Positions 9,436 through 19,165 of a stretch of 64,000 nt of DNA are shown here, piece by piece. The position numbers and the translations under genes were made by a program. How positions within the stretch are numbered: the stretch's first letter is position 1; every line of letters starts with the position of its first letter. The stretch is from Halomonas denitrificans (lineage in GTDB: Bacteria > Pseudomonadota > Gammaproteobacteria > Xanthomonadales > Wenzhouxiangellaceae), in assembly GCA_019800895.1 (NCBI GenBank), contig JAHVKF010000003.1:930001-994000 (forward strand). The letters are read 5' to 3'. Below the pieces are notes generated by a model that was not told where the DNA came from, did no database searches, and saw only the letters and a program-made list of their open reading frames with translations.

Positions 9436-10479
9436 TTAGGGGGCCGGGTCGATTTCCACCCGATTCTTGCCCAGGTGCTTGGCCGCGAGCAGGCAGCGGT
9501 CGGCTCGATGGAGCCACGTTTCCACGGTGTCGTCCGACCGCAAGGGCGTGATGCCGGCCGAGAACGTTGCCGCGCCACCGGGCGACCGGACCCGATCGGA
9601 GAAACCACGACTCAATTTCGTCACGACCTGCCTTGCATCGTCCAGCGTCGTGTTCGGCAGCAGCAGGACGAACTCCTCGCCGCCATACCGATAGAAACGA
9701 TCGGAGGACCGGGTGCTCCGCTCCACGTAGCGTGTCAGGTCCTGCAGGACTCGGTCGCCGGCCTCGTGTCCGAACCGGTCGTTGAGGTGCTTGAAATCGT
9801 CGAGGTCGATCAGGACCAGGCAATGCGTCCCCGATCGTCCATCCCGCTGCGCCTGCAGGCTTCGCAGGTCGTGGTCGAGCGACCGTCGGTTCAGCGCACC
9901 CGTCAGTCCGTCGCGTTCGGCCAGTTCGGTGAGCTGGCTGCGCTGCTGATCGACCCGGGATGCGAAGATGATGCTCAGCAGGCTGATCATTCCCGCGACC
10001 GCGGCAAAGGTCGCCCGGTCCGTATCCGTGACGAACAGCCCGGGCTCGAAGGCGATGACGATCACCATGACCGAATTGATGCCCAGGGCGGCATATCGAT
10101 CGGCCATCAGGAAGTTGCCGACCAGGCAGGAGAACGCCCACATGTAGCTGAGCCCGAGAAAATGGACAACCGCGATGACCGCAGCGGCGGCGACCACGGC
10201 CAGCAGATTCGCGACGGCTCGGGTCCAGTTCGGTCGCCAGGCGAGCGCAGCCAGAATGCAGAACACCAGGACGATGCAGGCGTCCGCGAGGCCCACCAGG
10301 ATCTGGCCGGAGGCCAGCCGATAGACGGCGAAGGGCGCGATGGTCACCACGGTGCTGGCCGCATAGAGCGTGATCACTGCGAGGCGAAGGTCGGCTCGCA
10401 TGCGGTCCGTAAGGCGCCGGAGGAGCGGCTCCGCTTCGACTCCGGCATTCGGGCTTCGTGGGACGTCAGGGAGGTTCAT
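9436..10479 (-). CDS. Membrane-bound diguanylate cyclase (GGDEF domain)
   Basis: Predicted to make cyclic di-GMP from GTP at the inner membrane. The N-terminal ~180 residues hold about six hydrophobic segments (ITLYAASTVVTIAPFAVY, ADACIVLVFCILAAL, NLLAVVAAAAVIAVVHFL and others), an unassigned membrane sensor. After a short linker the GGDEF domain starts at ERDGLTGALNRR; the active-site signature is YRYGGEEF, a functional variant. An RxxD inhibitory site (RSSD) sits five residues before it, so product inhibition is likely. 347 residues. It stands alone, convergent with recX and divergent from alaS. Confidence 0.92.
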   Translation of the reverse strand: MNLPDVPRSPNAGVEAEPLLRRLTDRMRADLRLAVITLYAASTVVTIAPFAVYRLASGQILVGLADACIVLVFCILAALAWRPNWTRAVANLLAVVAAAAVIAVVHFLGLSYMWAFSCLVGNFLMADRYAALGINSVMVIVIAFEPGLFVTDTDRATFAAVAGMISLLSIIFASRVDQQRSQLTELAERDGLTGALNRRSLDHDLRSLQAQRDGRSGTHCLVLIDLDDFKHLNDRFGHEAGDRVLQDLTRYVERSTRSSDRFYRYGGEEFVLLLPNTTLDDARQVVTKLSRGFSDRVRSPGGAATFSAGITPLRSDDTVETWLHRADRCLLAAKHLGKNRVEIDPAP

Positions 10480-10658
10480 CGCTGGGCTCCGCAGTCCGGT
10501 TCGTGGTTGTTTGCCAGATGTTCATGCAATCCTCGGGCCATCGGCAGGGTCGGCGTGACGCAGTCGGTCCGGGACGGCGGCGCGGGGAGTGCCACCCCGG
10601 GCGACCAAACCCTTAAACTACCGGATTGCCGAAAGCATGACGCGTCCAGGGCGCACCG

Positions 10659-13274
10659 ATGAAAACCACTGCTGAAATCCGCCAGGGCTTCCTCGAGTTC
10701 TTCGAGCGCCGCGATCATCGCATTGTCCGCTCCGGTTCGCTGGTGCCGGGCAACGATCCGACCCTGTTGTTCACCAACGCCGGCATGGTGCCGTTCAAGG
10801 ACGTGTTCCTCGGCGCCGAGAAGCGCGACTACGCGCGGGCCACGACCGCCCAGCGCTGCGTGCGCGCCGGAGGCAAGCACAACGACCTCGAGAACGTCGG
10901 CTACACCGCGCGCCACCATACGTTCTTCGAAATGCTGGGCAATTTCAGCTTCGGCGATTATTTCAAGCGCGATGCGATCCGTTATGCGTGGACCTTCCTG
11001 ACCGAGAACTGCGGTCTGCCTGCGGAAAGGCTCTGGGTGACCGTGTTCGAGGACGACGACGAGGCGGCCGAACTATGGCTCGAGGACATCGGTGTCGACC
11101 CCGAGCGCCTGTCGCGGATCGGCGCGAAGGACAACTTCTGGGCCATGGGGGACACGGGTCCCTGCGGCCCCTGCACGGAAATCTTCTACGACCACGGGCC
11201 GGACGTTCCCGGCGGCCCGCCCGGCACACCGGACGAAGACGGCGACCGCTACATCGAGATCTGGAACCTCGTGTTCATGCAGTTCGATCGGGCCGCGGAC
11301 GGCACGATGACGCCGCTGCCGCAGCCCTGCGTGGACACGGGCATGGGGCTGGAACGGCTCGCCGCGGTGCTGCAGGGCGTGCATTCCAACTACGAGATCG
11401 ACCTGTTCCAGCACTTGATCCGGGCGGCGGCGGAAACGACCGGTGCCGACGACCTGGAATCCGCATCGCTGAAGGTGATCGCCGATCACATCCGGGCCTG
11501 CGCCTTTCTCGTCGCCGACGGCGTACTGCCGGCCAACGACGGTCGCGGCTACGTGCTGCGCCGGATCATCCGGCGAGCCATCCGGCACGGGTACAAGCTG
11601 GGGTGCGACAAGCCATTCTTCGCATCGATGGTCGAGCCGCTGGTCGAAGCGATGGGCGACGCCTACCCCGAGCTGGTCGAGCGGCGGGTCACGATTACCG
11701 AAACCCTGGCCCGGGAGGAGCAGCGCTTCGGGGAGACGCTGGACCAGGGCATGAAGCTGCTCGAAGGGGTGCTGTCCGACCTGGACGGTCGCGAGATTCC
11801 CGGTGACGTCGCCTTCAAGCTCTACGACACCTACGGGTTTCCGCTGGACCTGACCCGCGACATCGCCCGCGAGCGCGACCTGACGGTCGATGAAGGCGGT
11901 TTCGAAGCGGCAATGGACGCGCAGCGCGAGCGGGCGCGATCCTCCGGCCAGTTCGCGGCGCGCGATGGCGTCTCCACCGAGCTCATTGCCGAACTGCCGC
12001 CGACCGAGTTTCTCGGTTACGACCGCGTCGCGATCGAAGACGCGAAGGTCGTGGCGATCCTTGTCGACGGCAAGAAGCGCGACATCCTCGAGGAAGGAGA
12101 GACGGCGCTGGTCGTGCTCGACCGCACGCCGTTCTATGCCGAGGGGGGTGGACAGGTCGGCGACACCGGTTCCCTGTCCTTCGAGGGCATGACCTTCCGG
12201 GTCACGGACACGCGCAAGCTCGCCGGGGTCTACCACGGCCACGAAGGGCGGCTCGAGGCCGGAACCCTGAACGCCGGTCAGACCGTGTCCGCGCGGATCG
12301 ACGATGCCCGTCGCGGCGACGTGGTTCGCCATCACTCGGCAACCCACCTGATGCATGCTGCGCTGCGCGAGATACTCGGCGACCACGTCCAGCAGAAGGG
12401 TTCGCTGGTGGCTCCCGATCGCCTGCGCTTCGACTTCTCCCATCCCGATCCCGTGGCGCCCGAGCAGATCGAGGCGATCGAGGAACGGGTCAATGCCCAG
12501 ATCCAGTCCAATGTGGCCTCGACGGCCGAGTTGATGGACTACGACGAGGCCATCCAGGCCGGAGCATTGGCGTTCTTCGGCGACAAGTACGGGGATCGCG
12601 TGCGGGTTCTGCAGTTCGGCGAGTTCTCGACCGAGCTGTGCGGCGGCACGCACGTCGACCGGGTCGGCGACATCGGCGCGTTCAAGATCATCAACGAAGC
12701 CGGCATTTCGTCCGGCGTGCGCCGGATCGAGGCGGTTGCCGGCCAGGCGGCCGTGCGCTGGATGCAGCAGGCCGACCGGTCCCTGAGGGACCTCGCCGGA
12801 CGCCTGAAGACTCGCCCGGACCAGCTCGCCGAGCGGATCGACGGGCTGCTCGAGCGCGGCCGGGAACTGGAAAAGGCGCTGGATGCCGCCAAGCACAAGC
12901 TGGCCGCCGCGCGAGGCGCCGATCTCGGCAGCCAGGCACGCGAGATCGGCGGCGCCCGGGTGCTGGCCGAGCGGCTCGACGGCGTGGACCCGAACAGCCT
13001 CCGCGACACCGTCGATCAGCTGAAGAACAAGCTGGGCACGGCGGTCATCGTTCTCGCCGCGGAAGCGGGGCAGGGGGTGCGACTGGTCGCGGGCGTGACC
13101 GGCGACCTGACCGACCGCATCAAGGCCGGTGAACTGGTCAATCACGTGGCCGGGCAGGTCGGCGGCAAAGGCGGCGGACGGCCGGATTTCGCGCAGGCGG
13201 GCGGGAGCGATCCAGACGCACTTCCGGCGGCGCTCGCCTCGGTCTTCGACTGGGTCGCCGAACGACTCGGCTGA
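10659..13274 (+). CDS. alaS: Alanine--tRNA ligase
   Basis: Charges tRNA-Ala with alanine. 871 residues, the normal length. Class II catalytic core at the N-terminus ([30 protein letters not shown], motif 2 [19 protein letters not shown]), tRNA recognition in the middle, and an editing domain with zinc ligands in [12 protein letters not shown] and [11 protein letters not shown]. The C-Ala domain closes with [15 protein letters not shown]. The start [15 protein letters not shown] matches the family. It follows recA-recX as in many gammaproteobacteria, though here a diguanylate cyclase gene is inserted on the opposite strand. Confidence 0.98.
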   Translation: MKTTAEIRQGFLEFFERRDHRIVRSGSLVPGNDPTLLFTNAGMVPFKDVFLGAEKRDYARATTAQRCVRAGGKHNDLENVGYTARHHTFFEMLGNFSFGDYFKRDAIRYAWTFLTENCGLPAERLWVTVFEDDDEAAELWLEDIGVDPERLSRIGAKDNFWAMGDTGPCGPCTEIFYDHGPDVPGGPPGTPDEDGDRYIEIWNLVFMQFDRAADGTMTPLPQPCVDTGMGLERLAAVLQGVHSNYEIDLFQHLIRAAAETTGADDLESASLKVIADHIRACAFLVADGVLPANDGRGYVLRRIIRRAIRHGYKLGCDKPFFASMVEPLVEAMGDAYPELVERRVTITETLAREEQRFGETLDQGMKLLEGVLSDLDGREIPGDVAFKLYDTYGFPLDLTRDIARERDLTVDEGGFEAAMDAQRERARSSGQFAARDGVSTELIAELPPTEFLGYDRVAIEDAKVVAILVDGKKRDILEEGETALVVLDRTPFYAEGGGQVGDTGSLSFEGMTFRVTDTRKLAGVYHGHEGRLEAGTLNAGQTVSARIDDARRGDVVRHHSATHLMHAALREILGDHVQQKGSLVAPDRLRFDFSHPDPVAPEQIEAIEERVNAQIQSNVASTAELMDYDEAIQAGALAFFGDKYGDRVRVLQFGEFSTELCGGTHVDRVGDIGAFKIINEAGISSGVRRIEAVAGQAAVRWMQQADRSLRDLAGRLKTRPDQLAERIDGLLERGRELEKALDAAKHKLAAARGADLGSQAREIGGARVLAERLDGVDPNSLRDTVDQLKNKLGTAVIVLAAEAGQGVRLVAGVTGDLTDRIKAGELVNHVAGQVGGKGGGRPDFAQAGGSDPDALPAALASVFDWVAERLG

Positions 13275-13346
13275 ACATCCACCGAACGTTCGACCTGTTA
13301 ACCTGCGTCATCGACGCAACGGCACAGGGCAAGCACGGAGGACGAC

Positions 13347-14018
13347 ATGGACTTCTGGATCGGCGCAACGATTGCCGCGATCATCGGCTTCGCGCTCGGC
13401 GCACTGGTTGTCTGGCTGATCGACCGCAAGCGCGGCGGCGGCACGTCGGTGGCGGCACTGAAGCAGGAGCACGAGGAATTCCGCGAAAAGGTCACGACCC
13501 ACTTCGTCGAGACCGCCGACCTGATCAACAAGCTGACCGACAGCTACAAGGACGTCTTCGACCACCTCAGCAAGGGCGCCGAAACCCTGGTCGATGACGA
13601 GAGCCTGCGCGACCGCATGCCCCGCGTGAGCGACCAGGAGGTCCGCCTGAAGCGGCTGGGCAGCCGCACGCCGCAGTCCGGCAAGGACGCGCGGGGCGGA
13701 ACGGGTTCGGCGCGCGACTCGCGATCGCCCGGCGAGGCGAAGCGCTCCGATGAATCCCGATCGCCGGCAGGCCGGACAGGCGACGGTGGAGGGTCGGGCG
13801 AGTCCCCGCCTCCGGGCTCCGCGAACCGGGGCCCGAGCCGGGGCGAAACGAAGCGCGCCGGCGATCCCCGACCCGCTTCGACATCGCCCCCTTCTTCGCC
13901 GTCTCCGACTGCGCCCTCGGCGAGCCGATCGGGCCGTGGCGACCGGTCCTCGAAGGGTGCGTCGCCCCAGCCGTCGAATTCCACTCCAGCGACCCGCAAG
14001 CCGCCGTCGAAGTCCTGA
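13347..14018 (+). CDS. zapG: ZapG/YhcB-like inner membrane protein with long disordered tail
   Basis: DUF1043 (YhcB/ZapG) family, implicated in cell division and envelope growth in enterobacteria. A single N-terminal membrane helix (FWIGATIAAIIGFALGALVVWLI) is followed by a coiled-coil region (LKQEHEEFREKVTTHFVETA, LINKLTDSYKDVFDHL) that carries the family pattern. From about residue 105 to the end (223) the protein is Ser/Pro/Gly/Arg-rich low complexity, making it much longer than the ~130-residue E. coli protein. RBS GGAGGACG precedes the ATG. Assignment rests on the helix plus coiled-coil pattern; function is by family only. Confidence 0.78.
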   Translation: MDFWIGATIAAIIGFALGALVVWLIDRKRGGGTSVAALKQEHEEFREKVTTHFVETADLINKLTDSYKDVFDHLSKGAETLVDDESLRDRMPRVSDQEVRLKRLGSRTPQSGKDARGGTGSARDSRSPGEAKRSDESRSPAGRTGDGGGSGESPPPGSANRGPSRGETKRAGDPRPASTSPPSSPSPTAPSASRSGRGDRSSKGASPQPSNSTPATRKPPSKS

Positions 14019-14133
14019 CCATCGCCGGCCGCGCGACGAAGTTCGCATTCGACCCCCGGTTTCGGTAAAGTAATCACACGCGGTGTGTAGGGCACCGTGC
14101 TGTTGGTACCTGTTGGCAACCTGGGGAGTTTCG

Positions 14134-14775
14134 ATGATCAAGCTGTTGATCGTGGAGGACCATCATCTGGTCCGCTTGGGCCTGCGCGGCATTCTCGACG
14201 ACGCGCCGGGAATCGAGATCATCGGCGAAGCCGAGTCGGGGGAGGAGGCACTGCGGTTGTGCCGCGATCTCGTGCCCGACGTGATCCTGATGGATATTAG
14301 TCTACCGGGCCTGTCGGGGTTCGAGACCAGCTGCCGGATCCTGCGTCAGCTGCCGGAAGTTCGCATCCTCGCGCTGACTGCCCATGCGCAGGCTCCGTAC
14401 CCGGCCCGGCTCATGGACATGGGCGTGGCCGGGTTCCTGACCAAGGCCTGCAGCGCGAACGAACTGGTCCGTGCGATCCGCACCGTGCACTGCGGCGAGC
14501 GACACATCGGCAACGAAGTCGCGGCCGAACTTGCGATGGCGCTACTTCCCGGTGCACCTCGCTCGCCGTTCCAGACCCTGACGCCGCGCGAGATGGAAGT
14601 GGCCCTGATGCTGGCCGAAGGTCGGCGGGTCAACGACATCGCCCGCCTGATCAACGTCAGCCCGAAGACCGTCGCGACCCACAAGTACAGGATCTACGAC
14701 AAGCTCGGGGTCGACAGTGAGGTCGCGCTGCTGCGCGAAGCGATCCGACACGACCTGATCGACGCCGCGACCTGA
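14134..14775 (+). CDS. LuxR/NarL-type response regulator, GacA/UvrY-like
   Basis: Two-component response regulator. The 213-residue product has a receiver domain (VEDHHLVRLGLRGIL, phospho-acceptor Asp in DVILMDISLPG, Lys in FLTKACSANELVRAI) and a C-terminal LuxR-type helix-turn-helix (LTPREMEVALMLAEGRRVNDIARLI then VSPKTVATHKYRIYDKLGV). Length and the SPKTVATHKYRIYDKL recognition helix resemble GacA/UvrY, which drives CsrA-titrating small RNAs. The start is the ATG after GGGGAG; the open frame upstream encodes nothing family-like. No histidine kinase is adjacent, as is usual for gacA. uvrC is not next to it here but lies 14 kb away. Confidence 0.88.
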   Translation: MIKLLIVEDHHLVRLGLRGILDDAPGIEIIGEAESGEEALRLCRDLVPDVILMDISLPGLSGFETSCRILRQLPEVRILALTAHAQAPYPARLMDMGVAGFLTKACSANELVRAIRTVHCGERHIGNEVAAELAMALLPGAPRSPFQTLTPREMEVALMLAEGRRVNDIARLINVSPKTVATHKYRIYDKLGVDSEVALLREAIRHDLIDAAT

Positions 14776-14790
14776 CGCCGCACATCAGGA

Positions 14791-14819
14791 GAAGCCCGGA
14801 GCCGGTGTCTTCCGGCTTC
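14791..14819 (+). terminator. Hairpin after the response regulator gene
   Basis: GAAGCC(C)GGA pairs with TCCGGCTTC around a loop of about 10 bases, starting 16 bp after the response-regulator stop. No T-tract follows, so an intrinsic terminator is only possible; it may be a 3' end processed or terminated by Rho. Confidence 0.35.
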
Positions 14820-14957
14820 GACGGCAGTCCGTCGCCGTTCGACGACGCGCGGTGGAGCGACTGCAGCGCGAGGAATCCGCCCGGGAGCACCGTCGCGGAT
14901 GAGCGTTCGGGGAGCACCGAGCGTTCAGGAATCGAATGCTCGGGGTGAGGCCCCGGA

Positions 14958-14982
14958 GACGGCCGCGCCGGGCGCGGCCGTC
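14958..14982. terminator. Hairpin between convergent gacA-like gene and rne
   Basis: GACGGCCGCG and CGCGGCCGTC form a perfect 10-bp stem with a short CCGGG loop, 12 bp beyond the rne stop codon and in the gap between convergent genes. There is no clear T-run on either strand, but the stem is very stable, so it is a reasonable bidirectional transcript end. Confidence 0.5.
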
Positions 14983-14993
14983 ATCGGGGCAGG

Positions 14994-17702
14994 TCAGTCC
15001 TTCTTGCCGCCGGACTTGTCGTCCTTCAGCGTGAACAGCCCGGGCTGCTCGCCGGCGGGCTGTGCCTGCGGCCGGTCGTCTCCGCGGGCGTCGCCGGCCT
15101 TCGCCTGAGGCTTCGGCTCGGGCTTGGGCTCGGGCTTCGGCTCGGGCTTGGGCTCGGGCTTGGGCTCGGGCTTCGACTCGGGCTTCGACTCGGGCTTCGA
15201 CTCGGGCTTCGACTCGGGCTTCGGCTCGGGCTTCGGCTCGGGCTTCGACTCGGGCTTCGACTCGGGCTTCGACTCGGGCTTCGGCTCGGGCCTCGGCTCG
15301 GGCCTCGGCTCGGGCCTCGGCTCGGGCTTCGGCTCGGGCTTCGGCTCGGGCTTCGGCTCGGGCCTGGACTCGGATTTCGACTCCGGCTTGGAATCAGCCT
15401 GCGGGCGGGGCTTCGAGGCCGTCTGCGCGTTGGCGTGACCGTGCTCGCCGTGGGCCTGGCTCGAGGAGCCCTGGCCCTGCTGCCCGGACGGCTTGCTGTC
15501 CTGACCGCCGCCCCGGTTGTCGCTCCGGTTGCCGCTCTGGTTGTCGGATGACTTGTCGGACGGCTTGTCGGCAGGCGGATCGGCCGGCTTGTCGCCGCCC
15601 GCGTTCTGCGCGTTGTCGTTGCCCGCGCCGTCCTTGCCGCCGGTACCGTACTTGTTGCGCCGCTTCTTGCCGCCGCGACGCCGGCGCTTCTTCTTCTTTT
15701 TCTTCGGACCGGTGTCGTCGGGTTTGCCGCCGGCATCCGGCTCGCCCCCCGACTTGTCCTGCGCAGGCTCGTCGGACGCGCCGTCGCTGCCGCGCTTGCC
15801 GTGCGGCTTCGCGCCCGTGCGGGCGGAGCCGGACTTCCGGGTCCGCTTCTTGCCGCCGCCGCTGGAGGCGGGTTTGCGGCCACGGCTCGGCCGGTCGTCC
15901 TTCTTGCCGTCGGCACCCGCTTTCGCCGTCGATTCCGGTCCGGAGGTCGGGCGGGCTTGTTCGTCGGCCGGTGCTCGACGGCCGGAAAACATGCCGGACC
16001 ACCACAGACCGATCGCTTCCCAGAACCCGATCCGCTTCGGCGGCTCGGCGGATGCCGGCGCGGCCGGTTCCGCTCGCTGCGGCGCCGGCTGCGAGGGGCG
16101 CATGGTGCTGACCGCGGGTTCTTCGCGCTTGACCGTCGCCTGCTTCTTCTCCTGTTCCGTGACCACCAGTTCGGCTTCGTCGCCGGCCGGGAGAGCGTAG
16201 CTGGGTTCCTCGACGTCTTCGTTCGATTTCAGTCGCTGGATGTCGAAGCGAGGCGTGTCCATCAGCGGGTTGGCGACCAGCGTGACCGGCGTACCGGTGC
16301 GCGATTCGATGTTGGCGATCGCCTTGCGCTTTTCGTTGAGCAGGAAGTTGGCGACCGCGACAGGTGCCTGGATGATGACCCGGCCCGTGTTCTCCTTCAT
16401 CGCCTCTTCTTCGGACAGGCGCAGGATCGCCAGCGCCAGCGATTCGATCGAGCGGATCGAGCCGTAGCCGTCGCAGCGCGGGCAGGTGATGTGGCTGCTT
16501 TCACCCAGCGACGGCCGCAGACGCTGGCGCGACATTTCCAGCAGGCCGAAGCGCGAGATCCGGCCGATCTGGACGCGCGCCTTGTCGGTGCGCATCGCTT
16601 CGCGGAGCTTGGTCTCGACCTGGCGCTGCGCATCCCGGCCGCTCATGTCGATGAAGTCGATGACGATCAGGCCGCCGAGGTCGCGGATGCGAAGCTGCCG
16701 GGCGATCTCCTCGGCGGCTTCGAGGTTCGTCTGCAGCGCAGTTTCCTCGATATCGGCGCCCTTGGTCGCGCGGGCCGAGTTGATGTCGATCGACAGCAGC
16801 GCCTCCGTGTGGTCGATGACCACGGCGCCCCCGGACGGCAGCCGGACCTCGCGGGCGAATGCCGATTCGATCTTGCTCTCGATCTGGAACCGCGAGAAGA
16901 GGGGCGTGGCGTCGCTGTACCGCTTGAGCTTGCGCAGGTTGTGCGGCATGACCTGCTGGAGAAACTCGCGCGCGTCCTCGAAGACCGACTCGGCGTCGAT
17001 CAGGATCTCGCCGATATCGTCGCGCAGGTGATCGCGCAGGGCGCGGATGATCACGTTGCTTTCCTGGTAGATCAGGAACGGCGCCTTGCGCGACAGCGCC
17101 GCATCGCGGACCGCTTCCCACAGCTGCATGAGGTAGTTGAGATCCCATTGCAGGTCCTCGGCGTCGCGGCCGACCCCGGCCGTGCGGACGATGAGGCCGA
17201 AATCGTCGGGTACTTCGAGCTGCTTCAGCGCGTCGATCACGTGCTTGCGGTCTTCGCCGGTGACCTGGCGCGACACGCCGCCGGCGCGGGGGTTGTTGGG
17301 CATCAGCACCAGGTAACGGCCGGCCAGGCTGATGAAGGTCGTCAAGGCTGCGCCCTTGGTTCCGCGCTCCTCCTTCTCGACCTGGACGATGACTTCCTGT
17401 CCACCCTGCACGGCGTCCTTGATGTCGACCCGCTCGCCGTTGTCGAGGGCCTTCTGGGCGGCCTCGGAGAAGTAGTCGCGAGAGATTTCCTTCAGCGGCA
17501 GGAAGCCGTGGCGCTCGGAGCCGAACTCAACGAAGCAGGCCTCGAGGCTGGGCTCGACGCGGGTGATCCGTCCCTTGTAGATGTTCGACTTCTTCTGTTC
17601 CTGGGCGGGAACCTCGATATCGAGGTCGATGAGGTTCTGGCCATCTGCGATGGCGACACGCAACTCTTCGGGCTGAGTCGCGTTGATCAACATGCGTTTC
17701 AT
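14994..17702 (-). CDS. rne: Ribonuclease E
   Basis: Endoribonuclease central to mRNA decay and rRNA/tRNA processing; scaffold of the degradosome. 902 residues. The catalytic half starts [18 protein letters not shown], has the S1 domain ([22 protein letters not shown]), the 5' sensor/RNase H-like and DNase I-like regions with catalytic Asp in [12 protein letters not shown] and VIDFIDM, and the zinc-link CPRCDGYG. After about residue 510 it becomes Pro/Lys/Ser-rich and disordered: a basic [19 protein letters not shown] segment, a Gly/Asn/Asp stretch and then about 24 four-residue KPEP/KPES units. The start follows the family; upstream in-frame sequence is leader. Divergent from rluC, as in E. 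coli. Confidence 0.97.
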   Translation of the reverse strand: MKRMLINATQPEELRVAIADGQNLIDLDIEVPAQEQKKSNIYKGRITRVEPSLEACFVEFGSERHGFLPLKEISRDYFSEAAQKALDNGERVDIKDAVQGGQEVIVQVEKEERGTKGAALTTFISLAGRYLVLMPNNPRAGGVSRQVTGEDRKHVIDALKQLEVPDDFGLIVRTAGVGRDAEDLQWDLNYLMQLWEAVRDAALSRKAPFLIYQESNVIIRALRDHLRDDIGEILIDAESVFEDAREFLQQVMPHNLRKLKRYSDATPLFSRFQIESKIESAFAREVRLPSGGAVVIDHTEALLSIDINSARATKGADIEETALQTNLEAAEEIARQLRIRDLGGLIVIDFIDMSGRDAQRQVETKLREAMRTDKARVQIGRISRFGLLEMSRQRLRPSLGESSHITCPRCDGYGSIRSIESLALAILRLSEEEAMKENTGRVIIQAPVAVANFLLNEKRKAIANIESRTGTPVTLVANPLMDTPRFDIQRLKSNEDVEEPSYALPAGDEAELVVTEQEKKQATVKREEPAVSTMRPSQPAPQRAEPAAPASAEPPKRIGFWEAIGLWWSGMFSGRRAPADEQARPTSGPESTAKAGADGKKDDRPSRGRKPASSGGGKKRTRKSGSARTGAKPHGKRGSDGASDEPAQDKSGGEPDAGGKPDDTGPKKKKKKRRRRGGKKRRNKYGTGGKDGAGNDNAQNAGGDKPADPPADKPSDKSSDNQSGNRSDNRGGGQDSKPSGQQGQGSSSQAHGEHGHANAQTASKPRPQADSKPESKSESRPEPKPEPKPEPKPEPRPEPRPEPRPEPKPESKPESKPESKPEPKPEPKPESKPESKPESKPESKPEPKPEPKPEPKPEPKPEPKPQAKAGDARGDDRPQAQPAGEQPGLFTLKDDKSGGKKD
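15108..15396 (-). repeat. 12-bp tandem repeat within the rne tail (KPEP/KPES units)
   Basis: About 24 head-to-tail units of 12 bp, plus-strand form GGCTTCGGCTCG or GGCTTCGACTCG, with few variants (GGCCTC, GGCTTG). They encode the four-residue units KPEP, KPES and RPEP near the C-terminus of RNase E. The unit is a multiple of three, so copy-number change by slippage alters only the tail length. Confidence 0.95.
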
Positions 17703-18207
17703 TGTGTGTTCATGTCCTCGTGGACGCGCCCGGCCGGCCAGCGGCCGCCAGGATCCACCTTGCGCGCATCTCGCGCGCACGGACCCGGCCTTTCTGGTCT
17801 TGGTTTTGTGGCCGGGGGCGTCGGGTTGTCGGTCGTGCCGGACCGGCGGCGAACCGCGGTCGACGGCGACGGGTGTTCAGCTTGTTCCACGCGGCGTTCC
17901 GCCGCGCTGACCGTGCGCCGGGGCGCACGGCATCGATCCGGTGTCGGCGCGTGCCCGGGCCCTCGTGCGGAGGGCGATTCGAGCGCCTGCAGCGGCGCGA
18001 TTACCGGACCCGGGGCCCGGAACCCGCGCTGCTATCATGGCCGCGTTGACCGGTCGAGCGGCCGGCGCAGTCGGTCTCGTGCCGAAGGGGCCTCCGCTCA
18101 ACCCTTCTAGTATACGCTGCCGTTCGCGGCTCGGGCAATTTCGCGAACGCGCCGGGCCAACCCGGACCGTGCAGCGGCACCCACGCGACAAGGCGAAGGA
18201 GAAACAG
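17703..18207. other. rne-rluC divergent intergenic region with probable long rne leader
   Basis: About 500 bp without a convincing gene; short open frames here have no recognisable product and are explained by the high GC content. The region contains the candidate rne promoter at 18109-18138 (minus strand), which would give rne a leader of roughly 400 nt. The rluC side has the AAGGAG-type ribosome site just before 18208. Confidence 0.6.
18109..18138 (-). promoter_or_regulatory. Candidate sigma-70 promoter for rne
   Basis: On the minus strand a TTGCCC (-35, 18133-18138) is followed after 18 bp by TATACT (-10, 18109-18114). This is the best promoter match in the divergent region. Transcription would begin near 18101 and leave about 400 nt before the rne ATG at 17702. 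E. coli rne also has a long 5' leader used for autoregulation; whether this leader does the same is inference. Confidence 0.5.
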
Positions 18208-19110
18208 ATGGCGTCGGCCACCGTCCGCGAGGTCGAGATCGGGTCCGATCGATCCGGCCAGCGGCTCGACAATTTCCTGATGCGCGAACTCGGGAACGTC
18301 CCTCGAGCGCTGGTCTACCGACTGATTCGCACCGGCCAGGTACGGGTCAACGGCGGCCGCGCCAAGCCGATGCGCAAGCTGGCCGCGGGCGACCGGGTCC
18401 GCGTGCCGCCGGTGCGCGACCAGGCACCCGCCGCGTCGCTGCCGGCCGAGCGCATCGACCAGGCGCGCCGGTCGATCCTGCATCGCCAGGAGGAGTTCCT
18501 GGTCCTCGACAAGCCGTCGGGCATCGCCTCCCAGGGCGGCAGCGGACTGGCCTGGGGCCTGAACGACCTGGTCGCCGCGATCGACGACCGGGCCGTTCCC
18601 GTCCACCGCCTCGACCGCGAGACCAGCGGCCTGATGGTCTTCGCGCTCGGTCGTCAGCCGGCGAGTGAACTCCAGCGGGTGTTCAAGCGTCAGACCGTCG
18701 AGAAGCGCTACCTGGCCCTGCTCGACGGGCACCTGCGCGACGAGGTCACGGTGATCGATGCGCCGCTGAAGAAGATCCGGGACGGAAGCGGCCAGCACCG
18801 GGTGATCGCCGATCCGGACGGGCAGCCGGCGAAGACCGTGTTCAAGCGGCTGGAACGGTTCCGTCGGCACGACTTCGTCGAGGCGACGATCGAGTCGGGC
18901 CGGACGCACCAGATCCGCGTGCACGCGCTGGAAGGGGGTGCCCCGGTCGCCGGCGACGAGCGCTACAACCCCGGCCGGTCCACGCCCGGGCTCGAGCGCC
19001 TGTTCCTGCATGCGGCGTTCCTGCGCCTGCCATGGCCGGAAGACCAGGTATTCTCTTCGCCGCTGCCCGACGAGTTGACCGCGGTCATCGACGGTCTTCG
19101 CGGCGCTTGA
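18208..19110 (+). CDS. rluC: 23S rRNA pseudouridine(955/2504/2580) synthase RluC
   Basis: Modifies uridines of 23S rRNA. The 300-residue product has an N-terminal S4 RNA-binding domain (QRLDNFLMRELGNVPRALVYRLIRTGQVRVNGGRAK) and the RluA-type catalytic domain with active-site Asp in VHRLDRETSGLMVFAL, plus GRTHQIRVHAL and the conserved RLFLHAAFLRLP. Start taken at the ATG after AAGGAGAAACAG. Divergent from rne, the same arrangement as in E. coli, which supports RluC over the paralogue RluD. Confidence 0.95.
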   Translation: MASATVREVEIGSDRSGQRLDNFLMRELGNVPRALVYRLIRTGQVRVNGGRAKPMRKLAAGDRVRVPPVRDQAPAASLPAERIDQARRSILHRQEEFLVLDKPSGIASQGGSGLAWGLNDLVAAIDDRAVPVHRLDRETSGLMVFALGRQPASELQRVFKRQTVEKRYLALLDGHLRDEVTVIDAPLKKIRDGSGQHRVIADPDGQPAKTVFKRLERFRRHDFVEATIESGRTHQIRVHALEGGAPVAGDERYNPGRSTPGLERLFLHAAFLRLPWPEDQVFSSPLPDELTAVIDGLRGA

Positions 19111-19165
19111 GAATGCTGGGCCGAGTCCCGTACCGAAATCCATCCACGACCGGAGTCACCCCCCC

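Noticed and set aside
11073-13145. 690-codon open frame antisense to alaS
   Set aside because: Product has no recognisable domain, and alaS is complete in the other direction.
15801-18110. Open frame of ~770 codons antisense to rne
   Set aside because: It is Arg/Ala/Gly-rich with no domain, and it runs through both the catalytic and the repeat-coding parts of rne. It is the mirror of a biased coding sequence.
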